In this document: in pieces, positions 56,597 to 64,000 of the stretch | Numbering within the stretch: the stretch's first letter is position 1 | How the letters are laid out: every line of letters begins with the position of its first letter | Source of the DNA: Athalassotoga saccharophila | Lineage (GTDB): Bacteria > Thermotogota > Thermotogae > Mesoaciditogales > Mesoaciditogaceae | DNA: 64,000 nt | NCBI RefSeq assembly: GCF_009936215.1 | Contig: NZ_AP019551.1 | Location: 866,708 to 930,707, forward strand | Reading direction: 5' to 3' | Position numbers and translations under genes: made by a program | Notes under the pieces: model-generated | What the model saw: only the letters and a program-made list of their open reading frames with translations | What the model was told of the DNA's origin: nothing | Database searches by the model: none

Positions 56597-56970
56597 AGAT
56601 AAGATTCGTTGTTTGGAGTTTAATGGACGCTTTGGCCTTTTTGATGGCCCAGATGTCTTTGCTTTTTTTGCCTTTTTCTGAATTTCCCGGCTGGCTTGTT
56701 TACGTTCTTATGCTTGTTCTCGGAATTCTTGTAGTTTTAACGGTAAGAGACATAAAGATTGGTATATTCGTAACGCTTTCGGGAACTTTGATAGCGATGA
56801 TACTTTATTTCTGGCTCAGTTTCTTTATCTTGCAGATCTTTGGATCTTTTAACGAGGTTATAGCATCGAATCTCAGCCTGAGCACCGGTATCGTGAATAC
56901 CATCTTTCTTTACATGTTCTGCCTTTTTGGAAATATCCTCGCCATGATCTTTTTGGGATTCATTTCTTAA
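56593..56970 (+). CDS. Small integral membrane protein, function unknown
   Basis: 125 residues with four hydrophobic segments and hardly any loop, overlapping the upstream gene by 4 bases. Last gene of the operon before the bidirectional terminator. Possibly a partner of the preceding membrane-anchored protein; no family recognised. Confidence 0.65.
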   Translation: MKIRFVVWSLMDALAFLMAQMSLLFLPFSEFPGWLVYVLMLVLGILVVLTVRDIKIGIFVTLSGTLIAMILYFWLSFFILQIFGSFNEVIASNLSLSTGIVNTIFLYMFCLFGNILAMIFLGFIS

Positions 56971-56971
56971 A

Positions 56972-56998
56972 ATTAAGGGCGACGCCGTCGCCCTTAAT
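56972..56998. terminator. Bidirectional terminator between the Dpp operon and korB
   Basis: ATTAAGGGCGAC-GCC-GTCGCCCTTAAT, 12-bp arms, followed by CTTTTC on the plus strand and TTTAAG on the minus strand. It overlaps the korB stop codon. Confidence 0.85.
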
Positions 56999-57866
56999 CT
57001 TTTCTCATCGAATCGATAAGATTTGAAAGTTTTTTAAGATCGACATTTCTTTTGTAAAGAGGGGTTTTATCCTCTTCGTAGGCCATGTTGTTTTCTTCGA
57101 ATGTTTTTCTTTCCTCAACGTAGAAGATGCCGAGTGGCAATTTGTCCTCTTCGAGAGCGCGCTTGAAGGCCTCCACTTTGTTGTGTGGATCGTATGAATC
57201 TTCGAGATAATACGTGTTATCTTTGAACCACTGATAGGTGTTTAACTTGTTGAACGTAACACATGGCTGAAATAAATCAACCAGTGAGAATCCTTTGTGC
57301 TGGATCGCGGCCTTCAAGATCTTTACAGTGCCGGGTATGTCCGTTATGGATGCCCTTGCGACAAATGATGCACCGTTGGCTATCGCCACGGCAATTGGGT
57401 TGAAAGGCTTAAGTATTACTCCCTCAACTTGAACGGGAGTTTTGAAACCTTCTCTGCTTGTTGGAGAGGCCTGGCCTTTTGTAAGACCATACACCATGTT
57501 ATCATGGACTATGACCGTTATGTCCGGATTCCTTCTCATCGCGTGAAGGAAATGGTTCCCTCCCTCTCCGTATATATCCCCATCGCCACTTTCTGCTATG
57601 ACTACGAGATCGGGGTTCGTTATTTTAATGGCCGTTGCAGGTGGAATTGCCCTTCCGTGAAGGCCGTTGAAAAAATTCGATTTCATGTAATGTGGAAGTT
57701 TTGCAGCCTGTCCTATTCCAGACACTATGACGAATCTTTCGGGCGGAATCTCAAGTTCTGCCATCGTTTGTTTGACGGCATTCAATATTCCATAATCTCC
57801 GCATCCCGGACACCAAGCGATGTCGATAGGTCCCATATCGAATATTTTTTTATCCACAAAGATCAC
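56994..57866 (-). CDS. korB: 2-oxoacid:ferredoxin oxidoreductase, beta subunit
   Basis: 290 residues. [11 protein letters not shown] (about 18) carries cluster-ligand cysteines, [19 protein letters not shown] and the thiamine-diphosphate motif [22 protein letters not shown] with [15 protein letters not shown] are typical of KorB/PorB of the two-subunit type. With KorA it oxidises a 2-oxoacid to the acyl-CoA and reduces ferredoxin. 2-oxoglutarate or a broad range of 2-oxoacids is the likely substrate. Overlaps korA by 4 bases. Confidence 0.93.
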   Translation of the reverse strand: MIFVDKKIFDMGPIDIAWCPGCGDYGILNAVKQTMAELEIPPERFVIVSGIGQAAKLPHYMKSNFFNGLHGRAIPPATAIKITNPDLVVIAESGDGDIYGEGGNHFLHAMRRNPDITVIVHDNMVYGLTKGQASPTSREGFKTPVQVEGVILKPFNPIAVAIANGASFVARASITDIPGTVKILKAAIQHKGFSLVDLFQPCVTFNKLNTYQWFKDNTYYLEDSYDPHNKVEAFKRALEEDKLPLGIFYVEERKTFEENNMAYEEDKTPLYKRNVDLKKLSNLIDSMRKD

Positions 57867-59548
57867 CTGCCTTCTTTTAATCTCGAAATGAGTTCTTCGA
57901 CTGAAAATGGCATTCCATTGTATTTGAGGATCTTTTTATCAAAATCAATTCCCGTTTCTAATTTTAAAAGTTGTCCGAATTGAGATGTGGCGTTATTTTC
58001 AATTATTATTCTTTTCTTGGCAGATTGGAGATACTTCTTCGCATCCGGATGGATCGGATAGACCTGTTTGAAATAAAGGAAGGCCATCTTTTTGTCTCCC
58101 ACATTTTCCACCGCTTCCCTTATCATGGGATAGGTAGATCCCCATCCGACAACGAGAGTTTGGTAATCCTTCGGACCTATAAACTCTGGAGGGATTATCT
58201 CTGCCCTTATCGCGTCGAATTTTTTAAGTCTTTTTTCAACCATTTTTACCCTTATGTCGAGATCCTCCGTTATATGTCCACTCTCATCATGCTCGTCGCT
58301 GTCCACGTCTACAAGTCCTTCTCCTCCCGGAATTCCGCGCGGAGATATGCCATTTTCAACGAGTTGATACCTTTTGTAATCTTTGGTCGTTTCAACGATG
58401 AACTTTTGAGGCTGTACCTTTGGAACTTCTAAATTTGAAATGTTGTAGTAAGAATCTACGAGGTACTGATCGCTTAAGATTATAACTGGTACCTGAAATT
58501 TGTCCGCAAAGTAGAATGCTTTCTGCGTCAGATAAAAGGCGTCCTCGAGTGTCCCGGGCGCAAGAAGAATTTTGGGAAATTCTCCATGACCGGAATAAAG
58601 TGCAAAAAGTAAATCTCCCTGTTCCGTTCTCGTCGGAAGGCCGGTCGCAGGTGCAGGTCTCTGTCCGAGATTGACGACGAGAGGACTTTCTATCATGCCG
58701 GCAAGGCTCATTCCCTCGACCATGAGCGCAAATCCTCCACCTGCCGTCGTTACCATTGCACGAGATCCGGCATACCATGCACCAATGGCCATGTTGACCG
58801 CGCTTATTTCGTCTTCTGCCTGTTCTGCGACGATGCCGAATTCCTTGGCGTGCTCTGCAAGAAAGGTCAAAATACCCGTTGATGGCGTCATTGGGTAAGA
58901 GGATATGAAATTGCATCCTCCGGCTATCGCTCCCAGACCTATTGCGCTCGCACCATCGATCAACAGATCATCTTTGACATTTGGATCTTTCTTTATTTCT
59001 ACCTTTATCTTGCCTTCCTTTACAAGTCCCTCTCCTATTTCAAAACCTCTCTTTGCCGCTTGAATATTTTTGTCAACTACATCCTTTCCCTTTCTTGAAA
59101 AGAATTCCTCAAGGTATTTCTCGAGGGTTTTGAAATCAACACCAATTATGGCAGAAAGAGTCCCTACGGCAACGGTATTTGAGAATATCCTGTCTCCTAT
59201 TTCTGTTGCGATCTTTGTAAATGGGACTTCTATGAATTTGTAACCGTCATCGACATTAGATGCCTCACCGAGTATTACGGTGTGATCATCCACTCTATCC
59301 TTAAGGTGATTAACAGCGCCTTTTTTAAGAGTTACAAGGATATCTATCCTATTCACGAAAGCCTTTACATTTTTTGAAGAAACCCTTATTTCTGTTGAAT
59401 TGAATCCACCTCTGACTCTCGACATGTATTCTTTTGTCGCGTAAACATTGAATCCATCGAATTTCAACACTCTCGTCAAAAACCTTTCGACAGTTTGTAT
59501 TCCCTGCCCCGCTTCCCCGCAAAGCACAACGGAAAGATCGTCTTTCAT
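57863..59548 (-). CDS. korA: 2-oxoacid:ferredoxin oxidoreductase, fused gamma-alpha subunit
   Basis: 561 residues, start after AAAGGAGGCAAT. The gamma domain (1-185) begins [20 protein letters not shown] with [12 protein letters not shown]; the alpha domain follows from about 195 ([36 protein letters not shown], with [16 protein letters not shown]) and the C-terminal swivel region ([15 protein letters not shown]). Fusion of gamma and alpha is the KorA architecture. No separate ferredoxin-type delta subunit is adjacent. Confidence 0.94.
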   Translation of the reverse strand: MKDDLSVVLCGEAGQGIQTVERFLTRVLKFDGFNVYATKEYMSRVRGGFNSTEIRVSSKNVKAFVNRIDILVTLKKGAVNHLKDRVDDHTVILGEASNVDDGYKFIEVPFTKIATEIGDRIFSNTVAVGTLSAIIGVDFKTLEKYLEEFFSRKGKDVVDKNIQAAKRGFEIGEGLVKEGKIKVEIKKDPNVKDDLLIDGASAIGLGAIAGGCNFISSYPMTPSTGILTFLAEHAKEFGIVAEQAEDEISAVNMAIGAWYAGSRAMVTTAGGGFALMVEGMSLAGMIESPLVVNLGQRPAPATGLPTRTEQGDLLFALYSGHGEFPKILLAPGTLEDAFYLTQKAFYFADKFQVPVIILSDQYLVDSYYNISNLEVPKVQPQKFIVETTKDYKRYQLVENGISPRGIPGGEGLVDVDSDEHDESGHITEDLDIRVKMVEKRLKKFDAIRAEIIPPEFIGPKDYQTLVVGWGSTYPMIREAVENVGDKKMAFLYFKQVYPIHPDAKKYLQSAKKRIIIENNATSQFGQLLKLETGIDFDKKILKYNGMPFSVEELISRLKEGR

Positions 59549-59565
59549 TTTATTGCCTCCTTTCT

Positions 59566-60276
59566 CTAACTTCCCAAGAAATTTCTTACGACATTTTCAT
59601 CTCTCAAAACATTTTCTGGCAAACCGTGAGAAAGTATTTTGCCTTTGTGAATAACGTAAAGTTCATCTACGATTTCAACGATCCTTTCTACCGAGTGATC
59701 GGTTATTATTATTCCAAGGCCATTTTCCTTCAACTCGAGTACGATCTTTTGTATTTCCTTGACCGTCATCGGATCGATCCCGCCGAAAGGTTCATCGAGA
59801 AGCACAAAAGATGGAGACAAAGTCATCATCCTTGCTATTTCAAGTCTTCTCTTTTCTCCCCCGGAGAGAGAATCTGCCCTTTGCTTTGACATAGAAATAA
59901 GTCCAAAACGTGTCAGGAGATATTTTATTTTTAGTTCGATTTCCTTTTTTGAATGGTCGAAATTTTCAAGTACAAGCCTTAAATTGTCTTCGACGGAAAG
60001 GCCGGCAAAGATCGATGGTTCCTGGGCAAGATAGGTTATACCATTTCTTGCCCTGAGATAAACTGGCATATCCGTTATTTCAACAGAATCTTTGAATATG
60101 TGGCCCGAATCGGGTATTGTAAGTCCGAGTATCATGTTGAAAACAGTTGTCTTTCCGGCTCCGTTGGGTCCGAGGATTCCCACAACCTGACCGCTATCTA
60201 TCGAAAGGGAAACATCATCGACGGCTAATTTTCTACCGAATTTCTTCCTTAATTTATAACACAGAAGTTTACTCAT
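59566..60276 (-). CDS. lptB: Lipopolysaccharide-export ATPase LptB
   Basis: 236 residues. Walker [36 protein letters not shown], signature [16 protein letters not shown], Walker [17 protein letters not shown] and [14 protein letters not shown] are the LptB (YhbG) pattern. Energises LPS transport with LptFG. It sits between a PBP gene and korA, so outer-membrane supply and division genes share the transcript. The related branched-amino-acid ATPase LivG is less likely. Confidence 0.88.
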   Translation of the reverse strand: MSKLLCYKLRKKFGRKLAVDDVSLSIDSGQVVGILGPNGAGKTTVFNMILGLTIPDSGHIFKDSVEITDMPVYLRARNGITYLAQEPSIFAGLSVEDNLRLVLENFDHSKKEIELKIKYLLTRFGLISMSKQRADSLSGGEKRRLEIARMMTLSPSFVLLDEPFGGIDPMTVKEIQKIVLELKENGLGIIITDHSVERIVEIVDELYVIHKGKILSHGLPENVLRDENVVRNFLGS

Positions 60277-60287
60277 CCTTTCACCTC

Positions 60288-62111
60288 TTAAAATGAAGGA
60301 CCCAAAGTTATGGTAATGTTTTTTATCTTGCTTATCGGCGTGTTGGGCGGAGGAGTCTGACTTACGACTATACCATTTCCGCTGAAAGATATTTTCGATG
60401 CCGGAATGGATATTTCGCGGAGAAGGTAAAGACTTTCGTTAAGCGTAAGGCCTTTCAAATTAGGCATCGAAAAAGAAGAGAAAAGGTGGTTCTGATCATT
60501 TTCAAGATATCCCATCTTTATTATGTATTCACCTATGTCGTGAAAGACCGGAGCCGCAACGTCTTCTCCATAGTAGAGACCTTTCGAAGGCTGGTCAACC
60601 ATGACAAGGATCGAGTATTGCGGATCGTCTGCCGGAAAGAAGCCGTAAAAGATAGAAAAATATGGTCCCTTCGTGGAGACCTTCCCATTGACAGATTTTT
60701 CAGCAGTTCCCGTTTTACCGCCAACAAGTATACCGGGAAGTTGCGCTGGAATCCCAGTTCCCTTCTCTACAACGTCTACCATGAAACTCCTTACTATTTG
60801 GGTAACTTCTGAATTGAAAATTTGAGTCGCTTGGGGGGTGTATACCGCGACAATGCTACCTGAAGGAGTTATTATTTCTTTCATAACGTGTGGCTTTACA
60901 AGATATCCACCGTTTACCACCGCGTTAAGGGCCGTTAAAAGTTGGACGCCGGTAACCGCTATACTCTGGCCTATCGCCATTTCCTGTCCACCTATTCCAT
61001 ACCATTCAGACGGAGGCGTTAGAAAACCATCAACCTCTCCGGGCAGATCTATTCCCGTTTTACGGCCAAAGCCAAATCTCAAAAACCAGTTGTAGTAATT
61101 GGTATCACCCACAGTTCTTATGAAATCCGTTGCTATCTTCATCTCGGCGACGTCTGAAGAATACACCAAAGCCTCCCTTAAATCGATTGGCCAGGGATGA
61201 ACTTCTGCGTCTTTTATGACAAGCGGTATATTTGGGTTTGGGATATAATAAGGGCCTGTAAAGGTTGAATTGACGTTGACGATACCTTCCTGCAATGCCG
61301 CACAAAAGATAAGTGGCTTTATGGAAGATCCCGGCTCAAAGACATTCATGACCGGAGCATTCCATCCCCAGGTCGTTGCCATAGCGATTATGGCACCGGT
61401 TTTTGGATTGGAGACGATGACCTCACCACCGCTTGCGGCATTCGTCTTGACCGCGTACTCTATCGCCTGCTTTGCAAAGGCCTGTATGGATGGATCTATC
61501 GTCGTTACCACCGTATCGCCCCCAACGGGCTGGACGAGTTTCTTTATTCCGGAAGTCAAGGCGTAAGGTCCGAGTGCATTGTAGACGAGTTCACCATTTT
61601 TGACGGGTTTAACGTAATTATCGTATTCGCCCTGAATGGCCCTCGCTATTATCTCGAGAGATGTGGCAACTCTTGTTTGGACATAAACACGTTGAATGTT
61701 CAAAAAACTCTTAAGATCGGATGGAAGGTTGTTTACCATTTGCTCATTCACAAGTCCTATCTCAATTCCACCCTTACCTGCCTTTAGAATAGAAGAAATC
61801 GTTTTTGAATTTGGATCTTTTCCAAAATAATCGAGTACCTGTATGACTCTATCGGGATATTTCCATCCTTCTATAGAAGAAAGCGTCTTCGCATAACCAA
61901 CATCTATGTAAACATCGTAAGAGAGGTTATTTTGCAGGATAGGCTGATCATTCACTCCAACGATATTTCCGTACGGTGCGGGAAGGGTAAGAGAGGCGGG
62001 TGGAATGTAAACTCTTTGAAAATTAGCGACAACAACTATGCCTCTTACGATGTAAAAAAGAAAGGCAGAAAATAAAATTATGAGAACAAAACGTATTTTC
62101 CAGTCATTCAT
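60288..62111 (-). CDS. Class B penicillin-binding protein with PASTA domain (FtsI-like)
   Basis: 607 residues, one N-terminal membrane anchor. A dimerisation domain is followed by the transpeptidase domain with SxxK in GSSIKPL (about Ser261), the second motif YSSDVAEMKIA (about 315, where SxN is usual) and KTG in VGGKTGTAEKSV (about 464). A PASTA domain (PNLKGLTLNESLYLLREI) ends the protein. Makes septal peptidoglycan cross-links. Lying after rsmH and an ftsL-like gene, it takes the ftsI position of the division cluster. Confidence 0.93.
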   Translation of the reverse strand: MNDWKIRFVLIILFSAFLFYIVRGIVVVANFQRVYIPPASLTLPAPYGNIVGVNDQPILQNNLSYDVYIDVGYAKTLSSIEGWKYPDRVIQVLDYFGKDPNSKTISSILKAGKGGIEIGLVNEQMVNNLPSDLKSFLNIQRVYVQTRVATSLEIIARAIQGEYDNYVKPVKNGELVYNALGPYALTSGIKKLVQPVGGDTVVTTIDPSIQAFAKQAIEYAVKTNAASGGEVIVSNPKTGAIIAMATTWGWNAPVMNVFEPGSSIKPLIFCAALQEGIVNVNSTFTGPYYIPNPNIPLVIKDAEVHPWPIDLREALVYSSDVAEMKIATDFIRTVGDTNYYNWFLRFGFGRKTGIDLPGEVDGFLTPPSEWYGIGGQEMAIGQSIAVTGVQLLTALNAVVNGGYLVKPHVMKEIITPSGSIVAVYTPQATQIFNSEVTQIVRSFMVDVVEKGTGIPAQLPGILVGGKTGTAEKSVNGKVSTKGPYFSIFYGFFPADDPQYSILVMVDQPSKGLYYGEDVAAPVFHDIGEYIIKMGYLENDQNHLFSSFSMPNLKGLTLNESLYLLREISIPASKISFSGNGIVVSQTPPPNTPISKIKNITITLGPSF

Positions 62112-62114
62112 CTT

Positions 62115-62489
62115 TTATTGACCAGCAAGTTGTGCAGCCTGTTTTGCATCTCCTTTTATGGCTGGATTTGCTCCTCTTACGAAGAAGATCTGATTTCCTT
62201 CTTTAAAAGTTACGGCACTCGGGAATTTTTCCTGAAGATAGACGTTCATCTCGCTTTGCTGGTTTAAGATTTGGGATTTCATGACATTTATTTCATACGT
62301 CATGTTAGTTATCTGTGAATTGTATTTCACAGTTTGGATGTTCAAAAGCAACGGAACAGAAAGCACTGCAAAAACACCTATTCCTATTGCCAGAGAACGT
62401 ATTACTCCTATTCCTTCAACCTTTGTTTCGACCTGTGTGCCTTCCTGAACTACAACATGACGTACTCTTACATCTTCCACAAATCTCAC
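62115..62489 (-). CDS. FtsL-like division protein
   Basis: 124 residues with one membrane segment (SLAIGIGVFAVLSVPLLL, about 31-48), then a short coiled coil (YNSQITNMTYEINVMKSQILNQQSEMNVYLQEKF). The sequence is poorly conserved, as for FtsL; the call rests on topology and on position between rsmH and the PBP. The GTG start overlaps the rsmH stop codon; AAAGGAC is the ribosome site. Confidence 0.65.
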   Translation of the reverse strand: MRFVEDVRVRHVVVQEGTQVETKVEGIGVIRSLAIGIGVFAVLSVPLLLNIQTVKYNSQITNMTYEINVMKSQILNQQSEMNVYLQEKFPSAVTFKEGNQIFFVRGANPAIKGDAKQAAQLAGQ

Positions 62490-63346
62490 GTCCTTTCACC
62501 AATTCTTAACTTTGCACTTCTCGATCTTGGATTCATTTTGATCTCGTCATAATCAGGAACAATTGGCTTTTTCGTGATAATCACAAAACCCTCTTTTAGA
62601 CCATACTTCACGATGCGATCTTCAAGAGAATGAAAAGAAATAACACCTATTCTTCCACCCTTTTTGAGTCTCTTCTTCGATATTTCTATGAGTTTAGAAA
62701 GATTTTCAAGTTCCTCATTTACCTCTATCCTTATTGCCTGAAAAACTCGCGTTACTATCTTTTTCCAGTCCTTTTTGGCATAGGATGGAAGAGAAGAAAA
62801 AATCGCCTCAACCAACTCGTTCGTACTTTTTATCGGTCTCTTTTCAATTATACTACTTACAATTCTTCTTGCAAAGCGTTCCTCAGAATAATCACGTATC
62901 ACCTTCTCCAATTTTTCGGCCTCATAACCATTCACAACGTCGTAAGCGCTCTTTGTGTTCAGGCCCATTTGCATATCGAGAGGTCCGCTTTTTTTGAAAG
63001 AAAATCCTCTATCTTCCGAATCTATTTGAAATGAAGAAAGACCAAGGTCTGCGAAAATGCCATCGACTTTTTCTACATCAAGGTCATCGAGTAATTCATC
63101 GAGATCGGAAAAGTTTCTCTGAAATAATCTTACCCTCTGACCAAATTTAGAGAGTCTGTCTTTTGCCACCTCTAAAGCCACGGGATCTCTGTCCATACCT
63201 ATTAACGAAATCTTTTCATATTTTTCAAGCAAACCCTCACTGTGGCCGCCACCACCGACCGTACAATCGACGAAGATCCCGCCGTTTTTTAGATTTTCAA
63301 AACCTTCTACGACCTCTTTTAAAAGTACACTTGTGTGTTGTCCCAA
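62486..63346 (-). CDS. rsmH: 16S rRNA (cytosine1402-N4)-methyltransferase RsmH
   Basis: 286 residues, probably from the TTG at 63346. HTSVLLKEVVEGF, FVDCTVGGGGHSEGLLEKY, GMDRDPVALEVAKDRLS, VDGIFADLGLSSFQID and FQAIRIEVNEELENL are the MraW/RsmH motifs. First gene of the division cluster segment and 12 bases from the end of the Omp85 gene upstream. Confidence 0.95.
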   Translation of the reverse strand: MGQHTSVLLKEVVEGFENLKNGGIFVDCTVGGGGHSEGLLEKYEKISLIGMDRDPVALEVAKDRLSKFGQRVRLFQRNFSDLDELLDDLDVEKVDGIFADLGLSSFQIDSEDRGFSFKKSGPLDMQMGLNTKSAYDVVNGYEAEKLEKVIRDYSEERFARRIVSSIIEKRPIKSTNELVEAIFSSLPSYAKKDWKKIVTRVFQAIRIEVNEELENLSKLIEISKKRLKKGGRIGVISFHSLEDRIVKYGLKEGFVIITKKPIVPDYDEIKMNPRSRSAKLRIGERT

Positions 63347-63358
63347 ATTATATCACTT

Positions 63359-64000
63359 TTAAAACATTTCTCCAACACCAAAGGAAATTCCAGAATATTG
63401 GAGATTCCCATTTACGACCTTGTACGGGAAATCGAATCTTAGAACGCCTAAATACGGTATTTCAAAATTTATTCCGACTCCTATCGAATTCATGAATTGA
63501 TTGTTTATCATTCCGTACGTCATGAGTTGGTCTCCAGCGCCTCCAAAATCGTAAAAAGCGGTGAGCATTATCGGTACATCCTGAGAATTCACAACATATC
63601 TCAACTCTAAGTTGGAAACGAATTCCTGAAGTCCGCCTTCCTGACTCCATCCGCGCACAGTTGTTGGCCCTCCGACGTAAAAGTCCTGACCGTATCCGTC
63701 TCCAATGAGTATGCGGCCCGCGATTGCGAAATTGTTGAAGATGGGAAGGTAACCAGAGAGGCTTAAATATCCCTGAAGGTAATTTTCCTGTCCACCAAAG
63801 CCTGCGTATGAAATATTCCCTCCCAATTTTATTCCCTGCGTTGTTAGAAGCACATTATTTACATTCGTGTAGTTGTAAGAGAGAGATACCGACCTACATG
63901 TACCGCTTGCGGCGCCCATCAAAGAGGCGGAAATCGGCGTTGAACCCTGACTTTTGTTGAAAAAGTAAAAGTTTCCGCCTATATTGTAAGAGGTGTAGAC
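63359..64000 (-). CDS. Omp85/BamA-family outer-membrane protein, C-terminal part
   Basis: The frame stays open to the right edge of the window, so only the last about 213 residues are seen. FYVGGPTTVRGWSQEGGLQEF has the VRG[FYW] lid-loop motif of Omp85 barrels, and GVGINFEIPYLGVLRFDFPYKV with a final GISFGVGEMF is the usual last strands with terminal Phe. BamA inserts outer-membrane proteins; a TamA or surface-antigen relative is possible. It is the upstream gene of rsmH. Confidence 0.82.
   Translation of the reverse strand, partial: VYTSYNIGGNFYFFNKSQGSTPISASLMGAASGTCRSVSLSYNYTNVNNVLLTTQGIKLGGNISYAGFGGQENYLQGYLSLSGYLPIFNNFAIAGRILIGDGYGQDFYVGGPTTVRGWSQEGGLQEFVSNLELRYVVNSQDVPIMLTAFYDFGGAGDQLMTYGMINNQFMNSIGVGINFEIPYLGVLRFDFPYKVVNGNLQYSGISFGVGEMF

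Overview
The window reads as a chromosomal segment of a moderately AT-rich, double-membraned bacterium, most likely a Thermotogota member (perhaps near the Mesoaciditogales). Pointers are a TrpB2-type tryptophan synthase beta chain, Omp85, LptB and surface-protein genes of a diderm, a fused-type KorAB oxidoreductase, family 1 and family 5 solute-binding transporters and FlgM/FlgN. Assignment is by gene content only and is tentative. No rRNA, tRNA, CRISPR array, insertion sequence or phage gene was seen.

Region 1 (1-3425, minus): a cobalamin operon (cobO, cobQ, cbiB, CobD-like aminotransferase) behind a B12 riboswitch with its own terminator. Region 2 (3454-5382, minus): a vWA lipoprotein, a small envelope protein and a PAP2-family membrane enzyme. 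Region 3 (5432-12191, plus): the most unusual block. Paralogous small secreted proteins (plus one decayed copy) lie behind two consensus sigma-54 promoters embedded in an identical 45-bp repeat; one promoter has three palindromes at exact 20-bp period about 130 bp upstream. They are followed by an Ig-like/pilus-chaperone-like protein and two secretin-N-domain proteins, one ending in the secretin signature and one in a possible beta barrel. This looks like an undescribed surface or export system.

Region 4 (12245-16459): a DMT exporter, a DUF6062-like protein and a PadR-regulated ABC-2 exporter with visible operators. Region 5 (16793-28396, plus): a tightly packed array of patatin, two nitrilase-like proteins without catalytic residues, transketolase, queH, PucR-type regulator, RsbW-like kinase, trmFO, Cache/HD-GYP sensor and ligA. 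Region 6 (28372-31067, minus): flgM, flgN, osmC, then trpB2 with a classical attenuator: an 18-residue leader peptide with four Trp codons and mutually exclusive antiterminator and terminator hairpins.

Region 7 (31248-37216, plus): hutU, an O-antigen-ligase-like protein with a helical-repeat tail, and asnB. Region 8 (37215-43455, minus): a cold-shock gene, sbcD, sbcC and a secreted phospholipase-D-fold protein with OB-like repeats. Region 9: a possible small RNA (43488-43634), a membrane protein, a LacI-controlled sugar ABC transporter without ATPase (44422-48557), an MFS transporter, and a complete oligopeptide/oligosaccharide ABC operon (50011-56970). Region 10 (56972-64000, minus): an envelope/division string, Omp85, rsmH, ftsL-like, class B PBP with PASTA, lptB, leading into korA and korB.
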